Source: Branchiostoma floridae (Eukaryota; Chordata; Leptocardii; Amphioxiformes; Branchiostomatidae). From it: a DNA stretch of 64,000 nt. Below are positions 1-11,210 of the stretch, one piece after another. The notes under the pieces were generated by a model, which saw only the letters and a list, made by a program, of their open reading frames with translations, was not told the DNA's origin and ran no database searches. The stretch covers positions 14,115,059 to 14,179,058 of the forward strand of contig NC_049990.1 of NCBI RefSeq assembly GCF_000003815.2. The letters run 5' to 3'. Position numbers and translations under genes: made by a program. Positions within the stretch are counted from its first letter, which is position 1. Each line of letters starts with the position of its first letter.

Positions 1-318
1 ATTAAATTTAAAAGAAAAAACAGTACTTCCACGTAGAATTTTAAAACACTAAACAACTTGGCAATTTTTGAAGCTTTGGAAACAATGTGATAATTCCAAG
101 ACATATTGGAGCTAAAAGTAACCCCAATATGCTTATGACTAGAAACTGATTTTATGATGGATTTGTTGACAAGAAAAAGCGGGATGGACCGGACGGATTG
201 TTTTTGAAGAGAAGCAAATTTCTTCGATTTTAGCGGGGTTTCATTCAATTGACCACCTTGAACGATAGTTAAAAAATAACATAGATTTAAGTACTAAAAA
301 ACATTTAATTTACCATAG

Positions 319-670
319 TCACTGCCCCTTGGGTCTCAGCTGGCAGATCGGAGTCTGTAGCTGAAGTGCCAGTCTTGTTCTTGTTTCCGGATCCTCTCCT
401 CCAGAACCTCCACCGCCGTGAAGCTGGCTTCTTGTCCTCGGTCGCAGGCGTTTGTTTCCCTGGACTCTTCTTGCTAAACAGTGCTCTCCAGAGTCCCCTG
501 AAGCAGCCGCTGTGATAGGAACAGTTATCTTGTAATTCTCTTCAGTAGGAATCTCCTTCTTAATCACTACATCAGGCACCCCCTCCAATTCTCTGCATGT
601 AGAAGTCAGTTCCTTCTGCATCACGGCAGGCCTGCAGCATGGACGCTTCAGCTTGCTGCTTCACAATAGC
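319..670 (-). CDS. Unrecognised ORF fragment
   Basis: A 101-codon minus-strand frame starts with MMQKELTSTCRELEGVPDVV and contains a charged KKEIPTEENYK stretch. In its second half a different frame looks more protein-like: basic and Ser/Lys-rich, ending in GTSATDSDLPAETQG. This suggests either a frameshift or an exon boundary near 500. No domain is recognised. There is no matching promoter or splice evidence beyond ordinary GT/AG dinucleotides. It could be a terminal exon of a gene continuing to the right, or chance. Confidence 0.2.
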
Positions 671-1789
671 TCTGTAACCTTGCTTCTAATACACAATATA
701 TGGCATGAAGTCTGTAAGCTTTCTAACTCGTTGTTTGTTTTAGCAAGCAGCAAGTATTACCAACATCAATATGTGCAGATTGTGCAAGAGTAGATATCAA
801 AAATAATTCAGAAAAAATAGTTTACATACTGTTCCTGACCCAGGTGTCTCCGGTTACACCGATTCGGGCTGCTTCGCAGAAAGACTCGCATTGAGCCTGA
901 AGCATTCTCGTAGCAGTAAAAGCGTGCACAAGCCTCTGATTTGCATAGTACATACCCCTCAACTACTGAACTGTGCCACTTCCAGACATGTTTCTTTGGA
1001 CACTACAGTGTCGCAACCTGGACATGTCCATATCTGGAATTACAATGTGATTTAAGTAGAAATGAAAGTACAGAATATTGTACATGGATCTAAGCATGTA
1101 ATAATGAAAAAAATCTGAATATAATTTATCATCATACTGTAATAAAATTCATGATTTTTGTCAATGTAATTGTCACAGTTTTACAGTGACAATTGTAACG
1201 TGAGCTTACCTTTAACAATAACAAAAAATTACCAACTTTTTATACACGCACCTGCATTCACCGTGGACATTTCGTTCGGAGAAAGTCGAAGTCTTCTCAG
1301 ACCGTAAAAGATAAAGTGAATTACCATATTCAATATTTTTGTAATTAGGCATCGTCTCCTTAATCTCCGCATTCAGCATTTTTAAATAATTCCTGATCTT
1401 CTGTCTTTTCCAAGTCGTTGAGTCGTGCGCAATTTGCTCCCAAGAGTTGATGTCGATGTTGCAAGGTTAGTCTTCAGGTTGTCTCTATATACTTAACATG
1501 CTCTGGTTGCGATGCCCCTGCCTCAGTCGACCGTATATACAATATCAATGTACTTAAGCACAAGTTAGAGTAAGTAACATCAACAATAGGTTCAAAAAAA
1601 CTTTAAAAAGAAAAGAGAAACTTTGTCACTGGAAAGTTTGCCTCAATACTTTTGGCCAATTCAGTCTAGTAAAACGAGATATGTAAAGAAACATGGCTTT
1701 ACAATCCTACAGTCTGATTTCGTTGTCTCACTGCACAAGGCCGAGTTTTAAAATGTCCATTAGCAACATGCTCCCACATGTGCCATCAT
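671..1789. other. No gene seen
   Basis: AT-rich sequence with short homopolymer runs. No frame longer than about 60 codons shows a recognisable domain, and no inverted or tandem repeat stands out. Confidence 0.4.
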
Positions 1790-2292
1790 CGTGACATCTA
1801 CTGCTCGTCAGAATCTTCATTGCCCATCTCACACACATTGTGCAATATACATGCTACACTTACAATGTGTATAACAGATGAGACGCCCACATCAACGCGA
1901 TTTAGGAGACATCTCCATCTACCCTTGAGCCTGCCAAACGCACACTCAACTACCATGCGTTCTTGACAGTTAAAGTGGCGCTGGTCCCTGGTCACTTCCA
2001 GGGTATCCCTTTATAAACCAGGGTAATAGAGGGTATGCTGGATCTCCCAGTATCATGATGGGGACAGGTGTGCCGAAGATGTTTCTGGCATGGTATCCTA
2101 GCACAGCACAGTACAGAATTATTACCATTATCAGGGGAAAGAACTTTACGATAATTTGTATGTGCGTGTCATCAATTGCACCTGCGCACTGAGGAAATTC
2201 CATTTCTCTTCAATTTCTGATACTACCTCGTGAAGATGGTCTCCTTTTGGCAATTCGAAACACCGATCTTTAAATTCCTCTACTAAGGCCTT
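1790..2292 (-). pseudogene. PIF/Harbinger transposase fragment
   Basis: On the minus strand the pieces match the same protein family as the intact transposase at 42231-43943. They are an upstream LPKGDHLHEVVSEIEEKW segment, then FPQCAGAIDDTHIQI with the first catalytic Asp, then GTPVPIMILGDPAYPLLPW, then RMVVECAFGRLKGRWRCLLN with the catalytic Glu. The copy is broken. There is a one-base frameshift just before FPQCAGA. The exon with the second Asp (the WPGSVHD region of the intact copy) is missing. A stop and frame change separate the YPLLPW and VECAFGR blocks. It is a dead copy from the same broad lineage as the 42-kb element. No terminal repeats were found around it. Confidence 0.85.
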
Positions 2293-4109
2293 ATATTAAA
2301 CAGTCTTCGCAGCGAATCCTGATAAATCCATCTCCAAGTGTCAATACGGCGTGTCCGCCGGATTCACCGCGAATATGGATATATCCAGATACGCGAATCC
2401 TAGTATATAAACGGGGTCTAAGAACGTATTTGTATCCATCTTTCATTTGCACTGATAAATAATGCTTTAGAAGATTGAAAGTTATTATACAGTTTGTTTT
2501 TGTCATTTGCTCCCCACTTCCCTCGCAACTACTATTGAAGCTCCAGAACCGTTCTGTACAGGAGGTAGTTCAAAATAGGGTGCGGATGGTAAAATATTTT
2601 CCATTGATCTTATAACTTTCGGAATCTTCTCAACTGGGACGTAGCCAATAGATTCTTGTCGTTTACCATTTAGATATCGATTTAGATAGCATTTCATGTT
2701 GTAAGGGATTACATTCATTTTTGGAAAGGACGTGAAATGGGGGTTCAAAGAGGTGCCGTTTAGTGCCCTCTCTTCATATTCGTCCTTGTTTTACTCACAG
2801 TCTGATCACTGATTTCTACTCTTACCACAGGGTCCAGATTAACCCTACCACGGTGATAAAATGGCATAGTCACCGGCCACAAAAATCCTCAGTCGCTTCG
2901 GTGTAAATCTTATGTCCTTTTATTGTTGTTCGTCTTGCACCATTCCAAATTCAAGTCCTATTGTACTTAATAGTAACTGTTGTAATATACAATGAAAGTT
3001 ACATCTACATTGATCCATCCAACTCTCCAACCTCAGTGCAGTGTACCTTTGTTGCCGCTGCTAGGTTCTCCCTGTTGCCTTTTGCTTGGAAAGCACTTCT
3101 GTAAAACTCATCCACTTGATCCTTTTGAGGAATACATCGTTTTCCTCGACCTGCTAAAAGAAGAAGTTTTATGTTCAATTAATTTGTTGATATACAAACA
3201 GTATCTGACATTGTTCACTGTTTAATCTCATGTAACCGATATTTCACTACTGGATATGCAATCAAAGAATAAAATGTATATAGTATTATATGATTGGAAG
3301 GAAGAAAAGGCCGAAAGGAAGAAAAAAAATTCTTGATCCTTGTTTCAGCATTTTTTTAGAAGTTCCCGCTGTCCACTATTTTTTCGTAGCAGCGTGGGAA
3401 TAGCTGCTTTAGTTTCCTTCGTTATTGCGTATCCTCCCAACTGTTTAGGAAGTTTTAAAGGTCAATCATTGATCAGGAGCAGCATGGTCATCTGACTTTG
3501 TTATTTCATAAGCTCTTACAATTTCGGGGTTCCTAGAGGTTGTCATCAATAAAGTCAAATCAATATGGCGCAATTTACTGCGTAGTGAATAACAAGCAAA
3601 TGTACGTAAATGCTACACGCTACACTGCTGCTACAATTTTTGCATCACAAAGTAGAAACCGAACTTTCGGCCTTTCCTCTAAAATAGGAACAAGAGGCTT
3701 TTTTTTAAATCTAATTTCCTGGTTCTCAGGTAAGTTCTCCTTTTTTTTCTTTAAAACGTCTAGAGACCGATGATATAAGCCAAGGGCACAGAAAGCAACG
3801 CTTCCTGTGTAGAATAGCAGTATTTATACGGCTTGAGATTGAAAATGAAGGATTTGAAGCAATGAATAGATTAATCGATGTTTTGATGTATGATTGCAAA
3901 AAAAATACAACACAACAAACAGATGATATGGTTTTCAGTCATACTGTATGCTGTTTAACCTATACATCATGGGATCTTGTAGAACATTTTAGTCAAAATG
4001 ACCCCAAATAGCCACTTTCTTTCAAGTTAACAATACATGTGGTATATACAAACTTTTCCCGTGCTGTGCGTAATGATCATAACGCAATTTTTCTATTTCT
4101 ATTGTTTAG
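2293..4109. other. No supported gene
   Basis: Two short minus-strand frames (2291-2506, 2503-2748) show no recognisable domain. The rest is AT-rich with poly-A/T runs and no long repeat. Plus-strand exons of the SWIM-YqaJ gene begin at 4110, but I could not find an upstream first exon here. Confidence 0.35.
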
Positions 4110-4287
4110 GAGACCATGGATAAGTTGGGTCAGACATGCAATCATATAGCAGCATGCGCAATGCTGTTCAAGGTGGAGACACCATGCACTTCAACAGCAT
4201 GAAAGTGGAACACTGCCACCGGGAAAGAAGTTCAGCCATCCAGGGTCAAGGACTTGTCATTCAATAAGGATAAATTCGGCAAAACTG
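4110..4287 (+). pseudogene. SWIM zinc-finger exon of a SWIM-YqaJ gene
   Basis: The exon is bounded by a TTTAG acceptor (4105-4109) and a G|GTGTGT donor. It reads LGQTCNHIAACAMLFKVE, then PCTSTA, one in-frame TGA, and KWNTATGKEVQPSRVKDLSF. The CxH after a short Gly-rich start and the later CT...KWN pattern are what I know from the SWIM zinc-finger segment preceding YqaJ-type nucleases in transposon-borne metazoan proteins. The exon ends in phase 1, which joins exactly to the next exon at 4757. The in-frame stop makes this copy probably inactive. The family assignment rests on remembered patterns and was not searched. Confidence 0.5.
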
Positions 4288-4389
4288 GTGTGTAAAATTA
4301 ACGTCTGCTGTCTAACACCCCAGTTGAAACCCAATTGTATTTGGATTCAATTTTTTTTTCCTGTTGGTCTCGCTCTTCCCTCCAACTAC

Positions 4390-4602
4390 TTTGACCCGTT
4401 CCCTCATGCCATCAGAGTCCCTGTGTTCCGTCGGGAATGGGTACAAGCGGAATGGGTCAGGGCAGATGCAACTACGGGGGACTCTCTCGTAAATGCTGCA
4501 GAGTGTATCCCTCCACTTTTCTAGCTTCCTGCCACTGTTACTGCAACCAAACACACAGCACTGCCTCCTTGACATCCTTGATGGCCAGTCTGAAATAAAC
4601 AA
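4390..4602 (-). pseudogene. THAP-like zinc-finger exon (transposase N-terminus)
   Basis: The minus-strand frame holds a cysteine-rich start, RRQCCVFGCSNSGRKLEKW, followed by CICPDPFRLYPFPTEHR. The spaced C...C at the start and the FRLYPFPT block resemble the variant THAP-type domain at the N-terminus of ISL2EU/IS5-like eukaryotic transposases. In that family it binds the transposon ends. The expected aromatic residue and later C...H pair are not seen in the same frame, so the domain continues in another exon or is truncated. It lies antisense inside the intron between two exons of the SWIM-YqaJ gene. DDE domains of the same general family occur at 29-31 and 34.6-35.8 kb. Confidence 0.5.
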
Positions 4603-4756
4603 ATTGAAATTGGTACAAGCAAAACGTGATCTAGTCGCTACATAGCTAATAATGATACTCAGGTAATGCCTTTACATTTCCACGTCTACAAAAGGCTAAA
4701 GTAGAGTTATTGCTTTATTGCTTAAACTTTAATTACATGTTTTCTGAATATTTCAG

Positions 4757-4866
4757 ATTCCAGAGCAGTCATGTCAGCACGGAAGAGACTCTTTCAACCC
4801 CCAAAAGACAGGCACCAGCTGTCAGATGTTGAGAAAAGAGACAGACTGTCCAAGGCCCTTTGGCAG
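4757..4866 (+). pseudogene. Linker exon of the SWIM-YqaJ gene
   Basis: A TTTCAG acceptor and CAG|GTAGTG donor bound an open exon reading SARKRLFQPPKDRHQLSDVE and ending SKALWQ. Its first two bases complete the phase-1 codon left by the 4110-4287 exon, giving one continuous frame across both. The short basic/Gln-rich linker is where related proteins place the segment between the SWIM finger and the pre-nuclease region. It ends in phase 0, whereas the next recognisable exon (13758) needs a different phase, so either a small exon is missing or the gene is frameshifted. Confidence 0.45.
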
Positions 4867-5855
4867 GTAGTGCCATAGGCTCTGTTTCTGTCACCGCCTT
4901 GAAGGAGCAGTGCCACAAAGATGAACGTTTGTCTGGAAAACCTCTATCTCCATAGTCTCTCTATGGATGATATGGCTAGTCCATATAGTTACCATACTCT
5001 CACTCAGTTTATACATTCTTTAGCGATAAGCAAAGATGATTTAGATGCCTAAGAGAAGGCTACAAGGGGCCACCAGTTCTCCCATCTGGAGCATAAAGAT
5101 CAACTTAGAGTTTAACGCGAAGTATTGGGAGGACACGTCTGAAGCAATTAATTTTTTCTCTGCACAATAATATATATAAATTATATATATGTCTCCCTAG
5201 AGCTGCTGACAGGCAGGTTAAAACAGAAGCTGGCTGCATGTAGCAATGCCAAAAAGGCATTTGTGATTATTTATAGAATTCACAAAAAGAGTGTTCATAT
5301 CCGACATATTATATGTGCGAAAATGTTAACATCCTCTAACTTATGGACCCTCTGAGTTGCTGCTTTCTTTACCGTTATCAATTACATGGCCATTTACTTC
5401 TTGCCATTTTGTGCAAAAATAAATTTCAGGATGTCTTGCCACACCTATTATCTTATCAAGTAAAGGTCCATGTTGAAATATGCTAAAACATTAAGTTTAG
5501 GTTCTTTTAATACATAGCACTATTCTTGTTAATCTCCTTACACAGAACTGAGTATACGTAGGAGAATGTATTCACTATTCTTGAGATTGGTGGCTTTACT
5601 TGAAAAAAAAAAGGCTGTTTAGGGTCATTTTGACTAAAATCCTCTGGAAATCAGATACAGTATGAGTAAAAACCATATCTGGCTACGGCTTCTCAGATAC
5701 AGAAGTTCATTGGATGGGCAGTTACCTAGCAGGGAGAGAAATTTTTCGTGTTGCCATGGCAACGGGTTTCTGAAAGGCAAATTTTACAAAAATCACTAAT
5801 TTTGGTTTTAACAATGGGATTTTAAGATTTTCTTGCTAAACTAAACTTCTTTTTT
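4867..5855. other. Intronic/intergenic, no gene seen
   Basis: No domain-bearing frame. The right edge is the (TGAT)n tract that is the 3' tail of the minus-strand LINE. Confidence 0.4.
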
Positions 5856-5880
5856 GATTGATTGATTGATTGATTGATTT
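5856..5880. repeat. (TGAT)n LINE tail
   Basis: Six or so TGAT units on the plus strand, which is TCAA on the element strand. It marks the 3' end of the CR1-like LINE. Confidence 0.8.
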
Positions 5881-6323
5881 TATTTTGCACTTTAAAAAAT
5901 GATACATACAGAAAATTATAGAATACAACAGAACGTGCAAGGGGGGAGAAAAAAGCCATGTGGCTTATACAAACTCTCCCCCCGTCAAAATATACAAATC
6001 ATGATACAATTAAATGGTCATGAAGATTATACATCGAACAATAATAAACCAAGTGAAAATAATATAACTCAGTGATCATACACAACGTTACAATTAATCT
6101 TAACATCAAAAACTGAAATTAGACAAAACTAAACATGATCAACAGATCATAAAGAAGTTAGTCAAAATCATACAATTAATCATGCTAGCAAAACAAAATG
6201 AAAGCAAATTAATACAGATAACCAAGACAATGGGTGCAAAGACTGCAAACAAGCACCAAATACACGGTATAATACTAAATGATAATTGAGCATAACATGA
6301 TCAAAAACAAGGAAAAAAACAAA

Positions 6324-8912
6324 TCAGGAGTAAATAGTTGGCTTCTCTATAAGGTTGTTTTTCATACGTTTCTTGAAAATGGAAAGGGACTGACAATTTC
6401 GTAGGGAAAGACTTAGAGTGTTCCATATGGGTGGGCCTCTAAACATTATAGTAAATTGTGTTAGGTTCGATTTTGTTTTGATAGGTCTAAGACTGTTTTG
6501 CTGCCTTGTACTGTGATTGTGAATATCTGCGTTGTACTTAAAAATGTCTTTATATAGGACTGGTAAGAAAGAATTATTGTGAATAACTTTATGGACGAAA
6601 ATGGCTGACTGCAATTTGTTTATGTCGTATACTGTCAAAATCTTCAGATTGTGAAAAAAAGTTGCTGAATTTGCTATAAAAGAGGCGTTTGATGCAATTC
6701 TAACAAAACGTTTTTGTAGTAGGTGCAGTGGTTTTAATGAGGTAGTGTAAGTACTAGCCCAGATTATATTGCAGTATGTTAAGTAGGGGTATATCAAGCT
6801 GTAGTAAAGAGTCATAAATATTTTACGAGATAGGCAGTTTGCGACTTTTCTTATGATACGAATATTCTTAGCAATTTTCTTACAAATGATGTCTATGTGA
6901 AACTTCCACGTGAGTTTTTCATCTATAACGACTCCTAAAAACCGTGCGTTGCTTACCTGTTTAATGGGTTTATTATCTATGTGTAACTTTGCCATTTCTT
7001 TACTGTATTTCTTATTTCTTCCTGTGAAAATGATGAAATTTGTTTTGTCTATATTTAGGGATAACTTATTTGACTTAAACCACTGATTTAATTTGCAAAG
7101 TTCATCGTTAATTGTTGAAATGAGTGTATCAAAATTTTTATGTGACATAAAAAGATTGGTGTCATCTGCAAATATTAAGGCGAAAAATTTGTCTGATATC
7201 ATGGGAAGGTCGTTTACATAAATCAAAAATAAAAGAGGTCCTAGTATGGAGCCTTGCGGGACACCACATGTAACAAATTTCTGGGACGAGACAAAACTGT
7301 TATTAGAAACATACTGCGTTCTCTCTGACAGATAATCTTTTAACCATTTAAGTACAGAGCCTTTGAAACCATATGTGTTGAGTTTGTCAAGTAGAATGTT
7401 GTGATCAACTGTGTCGAACGCTTTGGATAGGTCAAGGAATATTCCAATGGTGAATTCTTTATTTTCCAGGGCTGATGTAATTTTTTCTATGAGTTGTATA
7501 AGGGGCATATAAGTAGAATAGTTTTTCCGGAAGCCATATTGATGTGTATATAGAATATTATTGTCATCTAGGTGCTTTAAGATTCTTTTGTACACTACTT
7601 TTTCTAAGATTTTTGAAAATACGGGTAATATAGATATGGGTCGATAATTTGTAAACAGACAGGAATTTCCAGATTTGTAAAGAGGAATAACTTTGGCTAC
7701 TTTTAAGTCAGAGGGTACTTTACCGGTTTCAATGGAAGTTTTAAAGACATAAGTAATGGGTTCTACAATTTCTGATGCAACCTTTTTCAAAAGTGAGGCA
7801 TGGATTTCATCTTTACCAGGTGCTGCATTTTTTAAATTAAGAATTATGTCAAGAATTTCCGCTGTGCTGGGGGCATCGAACAAGCTGATGGTTGGATATT
7901 CATTTTGCAGGTAGGATAAGGGAGAATTGTCAGTTTTGTCAATTTGTTTTGCCAAAGAAGGGCCAATATTCACAAAAAAATCATTAAATTTGTTGACTAT
8001 GTTCTGCTGATTTGTTATCTCATCTTCTCCGTCCATAAACTTAGAAGGGAGGGTAGGACTTGCCTTTTTTCTGTTAAGTAGTTCATTTATAAGTTTCCAA
8101 GTATTACGTATATCGTTTGACACAGTTGTAAACCTATCCTGATAATATTGCCTCTTAGACGAGCGAATCAAACCATTGAATTTATTTCTATACGTTTTGT
8201 ATTTTTGTAAAGTTGTTGGTGTGGGGTTCTTTAAATACTTCCTGTAGAGCTTGTTTTTCACATTAGAGGACTTGCGTAGTCCCTTTGTAAACCAGCCTTT
8301 GTTGTTACTCTCCAGGTTCTTTTTTGTTGAGATAGTTTTTAAAGGGAAGCATTTTTCAAAATGAGTATTGAAAATCTTTACAAAATTACAGTAACAAGCG
8401 TTTGCGTCAGTGTTATTATAGACAAATTCCCAATTTTCTTTAGATAAGAGGGCTTTAAATTCATTGACATTTTTTAGATCGAAATTTCTGTAGCAACGTC
8501 GTTGACCTATTGTTACTCCTTGATTTTTACTGATTTCATAATCTGTTATACAAAATACCGGTAAGTGGTCTGATATGTCTGTAACAAGAAGACCTGCTGA
8601 ATGAGGATTTGTCGTAGAGTTTGTCATAATGTTGTCTATCAATGAAGCTGATCTATTCGTTATTCTGGAAGGCTTCGTTATTATAGGGTAGAACGTGCAC
8701 GAGTACATTGTGTTCAGAAAATCTGTAGTCAAAGAGTGGCTTTCATGTTTGAGAAGGTCTATATTAAAGTCACCGAAAATATAACAAGTTTTGCCTTCTT
8801 TGTTGATCATATCTAACGATGTTGTTAAATTGCTAATAAAATTTTTAATTTGAGTATTTGGTGGTCTGTATATGCAACCTAATATAATTCCTTTTCCCGT
8901 TATATGAGAGGG
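6324..8912 (-). CDS. CR1-like LINE ORF2, endonuclease end plus reverse transcriptase
   Basis: A continuous minus-strand frame. It starts just after the insertion point with the endonuclease motif GCIYRPPN, then CYIFGDFNIDLL. The reverse transcriptase follows, with NYRPISILPVFSKILEK, GIFLDLSKAFDTVDH, CGVPQGSILGPLLFLIYVND and the catalytic FADD box in ALIFADDTNLF, then a C-terminal SRKIFMTLYYSLIYPYLTY region. No internal stops occur over about 860 codons, which implies a young copy. It makes cDNA by target-primed reverse transcription. The 5' portion of the same ORF lies at 11245-11796, displaced by the RTE-like insertion. Confidence 0.9.
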   Translation of the reverse strand, partial: PSHITGKGIILGCIYRPPNTQIKNFISNLTTSLDMINKEGKTCYIFGDFNIDLLKHESHSLTTDFLNTMYSCTFYPIITKPSRITNRSASLIDNIMTNSTTNPHSAGLLVTDISDHLPVFCITDYEISKNQGVTIGQRRCYRNFDLKNVNEFKALLSKENWEFVYNNTDANACYCNFVKIFNTHFEKCFPLKTISTKKNLESNNKGWFTKGLRKSSNVKNKLYRKYLKNPTPTTLQKYKTYRNKFNGLIRSSKRQYYQDRFTTVSNDIRNTWKLINELLNRKKASPTLPSKFMDGEDEITNQQNIVNKFNDFFVNIGPSLAKQIDKTDNSPLSYLQNEYPTISLFDAPSTAEILDIILNLKNAAPGKDEIHASLLKKVASEIVEPITYVFKTSIETGKVPSDLKVAKVIPLYKSGNSCLFTNYRPISILPVFSKILEKVVYKRILKHLDDNNILYTHQYGFRKNYSTYMPLIQLIEKITSALENKEFTIGIFLDLSKAFDTVDHNILLDKLNTYGFKGSVLKWLKDYLSERTQYVSNNSFVSSQKFVTCGVPQGSILGPLLFLIYVNDLPMISDKFFALIFADDTNLFMSHKNFDTLISTINDELCKLNQWFKSNKLSLNIDKTNFIIFTGRNKKYSKEMAKLHIDNKPIKQVSNARFLGVVIDEKLTWKFHIDIICKKIAKNIRIIRKVANCLSRKIFMTLYYSLIYPYLTYCNIIWASTYTTSLKPLHLLQKRFVRIASNASFIANSATFFHNLKILTVYDINKLQSAIFVHKVIHNNSFLPVLYKDIFKYNADIHNHSTRQQNSLRPIKTKSNLTQFTIMFRGPPIWNTLSLSLRNCQSLSIFKKRMKNNLIEKPTIYS

Positions 8913-8925
8913 AGGTAAGATTTCT
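8913..8925. repeat. Left 13-bp target-site duplication
   Basis: AGGTAAGATTTCT, identical to 11245-11257, flanking the inserted LINE. Confidence 0.9.
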
Positions 8926-8956
8926 CATCGGCGTCAGCTCGTGACCGAGCATTAGT

Positions 8957-10723
8957 TCATGTCCATCCAGTCTCATTTGCTGATTGTTGGTGGCGGTGTC
9001 TGAGGTGGCTGCTCAGTCCCAGGGCAGTGTGGAACAGTCTGGGACACTTTGTGCAGGGCAGAGTGGGTGGGGAGCGAGGAAGTAGTAGTCTCTCTTTGCG
9101 TTGTTGTCTTTTTGTCTCGGCTTCGGAGCGTCGTAACTGCTCCATGTGATCAGTCCCCTGCGTTATGGTGCGTCTCCACTCAGACCGGTTCTCCGCGAGA
9201 GTCTCCCAATTAGTGTGGTCAATGTCGCAACGAAGGAGGGTAGCCTTTAACTGGTCGCGAAACCGACGCTTGGGCGCTCCTCGCGACCTTGTGCCGGATT
9301 CTAGTTGGGAGTATAGGATCTGGCGAGGAAGTCGAGTTGTAGGCATTCTTTTGACGTGTCCTGCCCAGCGGAGACGATGTCGCGCCATCGTAGTCTCAAT
9401 GCTGGGGAGCTTGGCCTGGAGAAGGACAGCTTCGTTGGAGACACGGTCTTGCCATTTTATCTTCAGAATGGCACGGAGTTTTTGCTGTTGGAAACGCTCC
9501 AGCTTTTTCACATCTCTCCGATACAGGACCCACACCTCGCAGCCATATAGGAGGGTAGACAGGACAATGGCTTGGAAAACCATGATCTTTGTTTGAAGAC
9601 TGAGGTCATGGTTTAGGAAGACACGTTTGGAGAGCCTCCCAAAAGCTGCATGTGCAGCCCGAATCCTATTGTCAATGTCTTTCTGCATCGTACAGTCATC
9701 TGAGAGGAAGCTTCCCAAGTAGGGGAATGATTTCACTGTCTCTAGTACTTCACCTCGGAGTCGGATGTTACTAGTGTCAGGAGGAGGATGCCCCGGAGCT
9801 CCCTGTGCGAGGATCTTTGTCTTCCCTATGTTGGAAGTGAGACCGAAGCGGGAGTAAGCACCGTCAAGGACATCGACAGTACTCTGAAGAGCGTCGACTG
9901 TATCCACAGGAGTTGCGTTGTCATCAGCGTACTGCAGCTCCCGTACCGTGAAGGAAGTGGTGTGTCTGCGGGAGCGAAGGCGTCCGGTGTTGAAGAGGCC
10001 TCCATCCATTCTATAACGAAGTTGGATACCGGAGGCGTTGTCGGGGAGCTCGTGGATCATGGCCCCAAGGTAAAGGGAGAAGAGGGTTGGCGCCAGAACA
10101 CAGCCTTGCTTCAGGCCAGTAGTGATGGCAAATGGCTCAGACATAGTGTTCTTTACAGCCACACGACCAGTCATCCCATCATGGAGGGCTTGCACAAGGT
10201 CTGTGAAGTGGTCAGGACAGCCAAAACGCCTCAGGGTTGCCCACATAGCTGGTCTTGGGACGCTGTCAAATGCCTTCTCCAGGTCCCAGAAGACCAAGAA
10301 GAGTGGTTGTCGCTGTTCGCGGGATTTTTCCTGAAGTAGGCGGGCACAGAATATCATGTCTGTGGTACCACGAGATGGTCGGAAACCGCACTGTGACTCA
10401 GGAAGGACTTCTTCGGCAACAGTAAGGAGCCTGTCTAGCAGAATCCGTGCGAAAATCTTTCCAGCAATGCTCAGGAGAGAGATACCGCGGTAGTTTCCGC
10501 AGATGGAGCGGTCCCCCTTCTTAAAGATGGTGATGATGGTGGCATCCTTCAGGTCCGCAGGTACAACCTTCGTCTCCCACATGCGCAGGATCAGGATGAA
10601 TAGACTTGTCTGTACAGCTATGCCCCCATGAGAGATGAGCTCCAGTGGAATGCTGTCAGGACCTGGGGCCTTCCTTCTGGAACTCAGCATAAGATGGGGG
10701 AAGAGACATCCACCGCCTAACAT
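8957..10723 (-). CDS. RTE-like reverse transcriptase with C-terminal zinc finger
   Basis: A 588-codon frame. It runs from RRKAPGPDSIPLELISHGG through the RT core (CGNYRGISLLSIAGKIF, FRPSRGTTDMIF, LVFWDLEKAFDSV, GLKQGCVLAPTLFSLYL, ELQYADDNATPV with the YADD catalytic box). The thumb/connector follows with LLYGCEVWVLYRRDVKKLER and RHRLRWAGHVKRMP. It ends in a CxxC...H...H finger (CTKCPRLFHTALGLSSHLRH). This connector plus finger is typical of a widespread RTE/I-type family; I do not commit to a clade. The frame begins just after a frameshift from the upstream 10656-11210 frame. Confidence 0.85.
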   Translation of the reverse strand: MLGGGCLFPHLMLSSRRKAPGPDSIPLELISHGGIAVQTSLFILILRMWETKVVPADLKDATIITIFKKGDRSICGNYRGISLLSIAGKIFARILLDRLLTVAEEVLPESQCGFRPSRGTTDMIFCARLLQEKSREQRQPLFLVFWDLEKAFDSVPRPAMWATLRRFGCPDHFTDLVQALHDGMTGRVAVKNTMSEPFAITTGLKQGCVLAPTLFSLYLGAMIHELPDNASGIQLRYRMDGGLFNTGRLRSRRHTTSFTVRELQYADDNATPVDTVDALQSTVDVLDGAYSRFGLTSNIGKTKILAQGAPGHPPPDTSNIRLRGEVLETVKSFPYLGSFLSDDCTMQKDIDNRIRAAHAAFGRLSKRVFLNHDLSLQTKIMVFQAIVLSTLLYGCEVWVLYRRDVKKLERFQQQKLRAILKIKWQDRVSNEAVLLQAKLPSIETTMARHRLRWAGHVKRMPTTRLPRQILYSQLESGTRSRGAPKRRFRDQLKATLLRCDIDHTNWETLAENRSEWRRTITQGTDHMEQLRRSEAETKRQQRKERLLLPRSPPTLPCTKCPRLFHTALGLSSHLRHRHQQSANETGWT

Positions 10724-11210
10724 CGTGTTGAGGTACCTTACGGAGCAAGTCTTCAGCCGCAGACGATGGGCGGTTTAGGAGTGTCTGAAAATGTTCTCTC
10801 CACCTGTTAAGGATGGCTTGGTCGTCTGTAAGGGCTGTCATTCCGTCTGCAGTCAGGAGGTTGTTCGTACCTCCTCGACGAGGGCCGTAGGTTTCCTTTG
10901 TTGCTGCATAGAAGCGCCGGAGATCTCTGTTGTCTGCATAGGACTGGATCTCCTTTGCCTTGTCTTGCCACCAGAGGTTCTGCATCTCTCGGACCCTTCG
11001 CTGGCACTCCTGCTTTGCTTTCTTGAAGCGTCGAAGGGAGGCGCGGGTAGGGCGGTTCTCCCATGCGAGACGAGCAGATCTCTTCAGGTCTATCAGATCT
11101 CGGATATCGGAGTCATTTTGATCGAACCAGTCTTGATGGGAGCGACTGCAGTAGCCAACAACATCCTCTGCAGCCTTGCTGATGTTGCCACGAAGCACGG
11201 ACCAGTCCAC
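10656..11210 (-). pseudogene. Upstream part of the RTE-like ORF, frameshifted
   Basis: Minus-strand frame with a basic helical linker (LRRFKKAKQECQRRVREMQN, WWQDKAKEIQSYAD), then LNRWREHFQTLLN and a DVRRWMSLPPSYAEF block that normally leads straight into the KAPGPD motif. Here the frame runs out in EGPRS, and the KAPGPD block is in the next frame of 8957-10723. About ten expected residues are also absent, so a small deletion/frameshift lies near 10690. This copy could not make a full protein. Confidence 0.75.

Noticed and set aside
9165-10339. Plus-strand frames opposite the RTE-like LINE
   Set aside because: Shadows of the strongly supported minus-strand reverse transcriptase.
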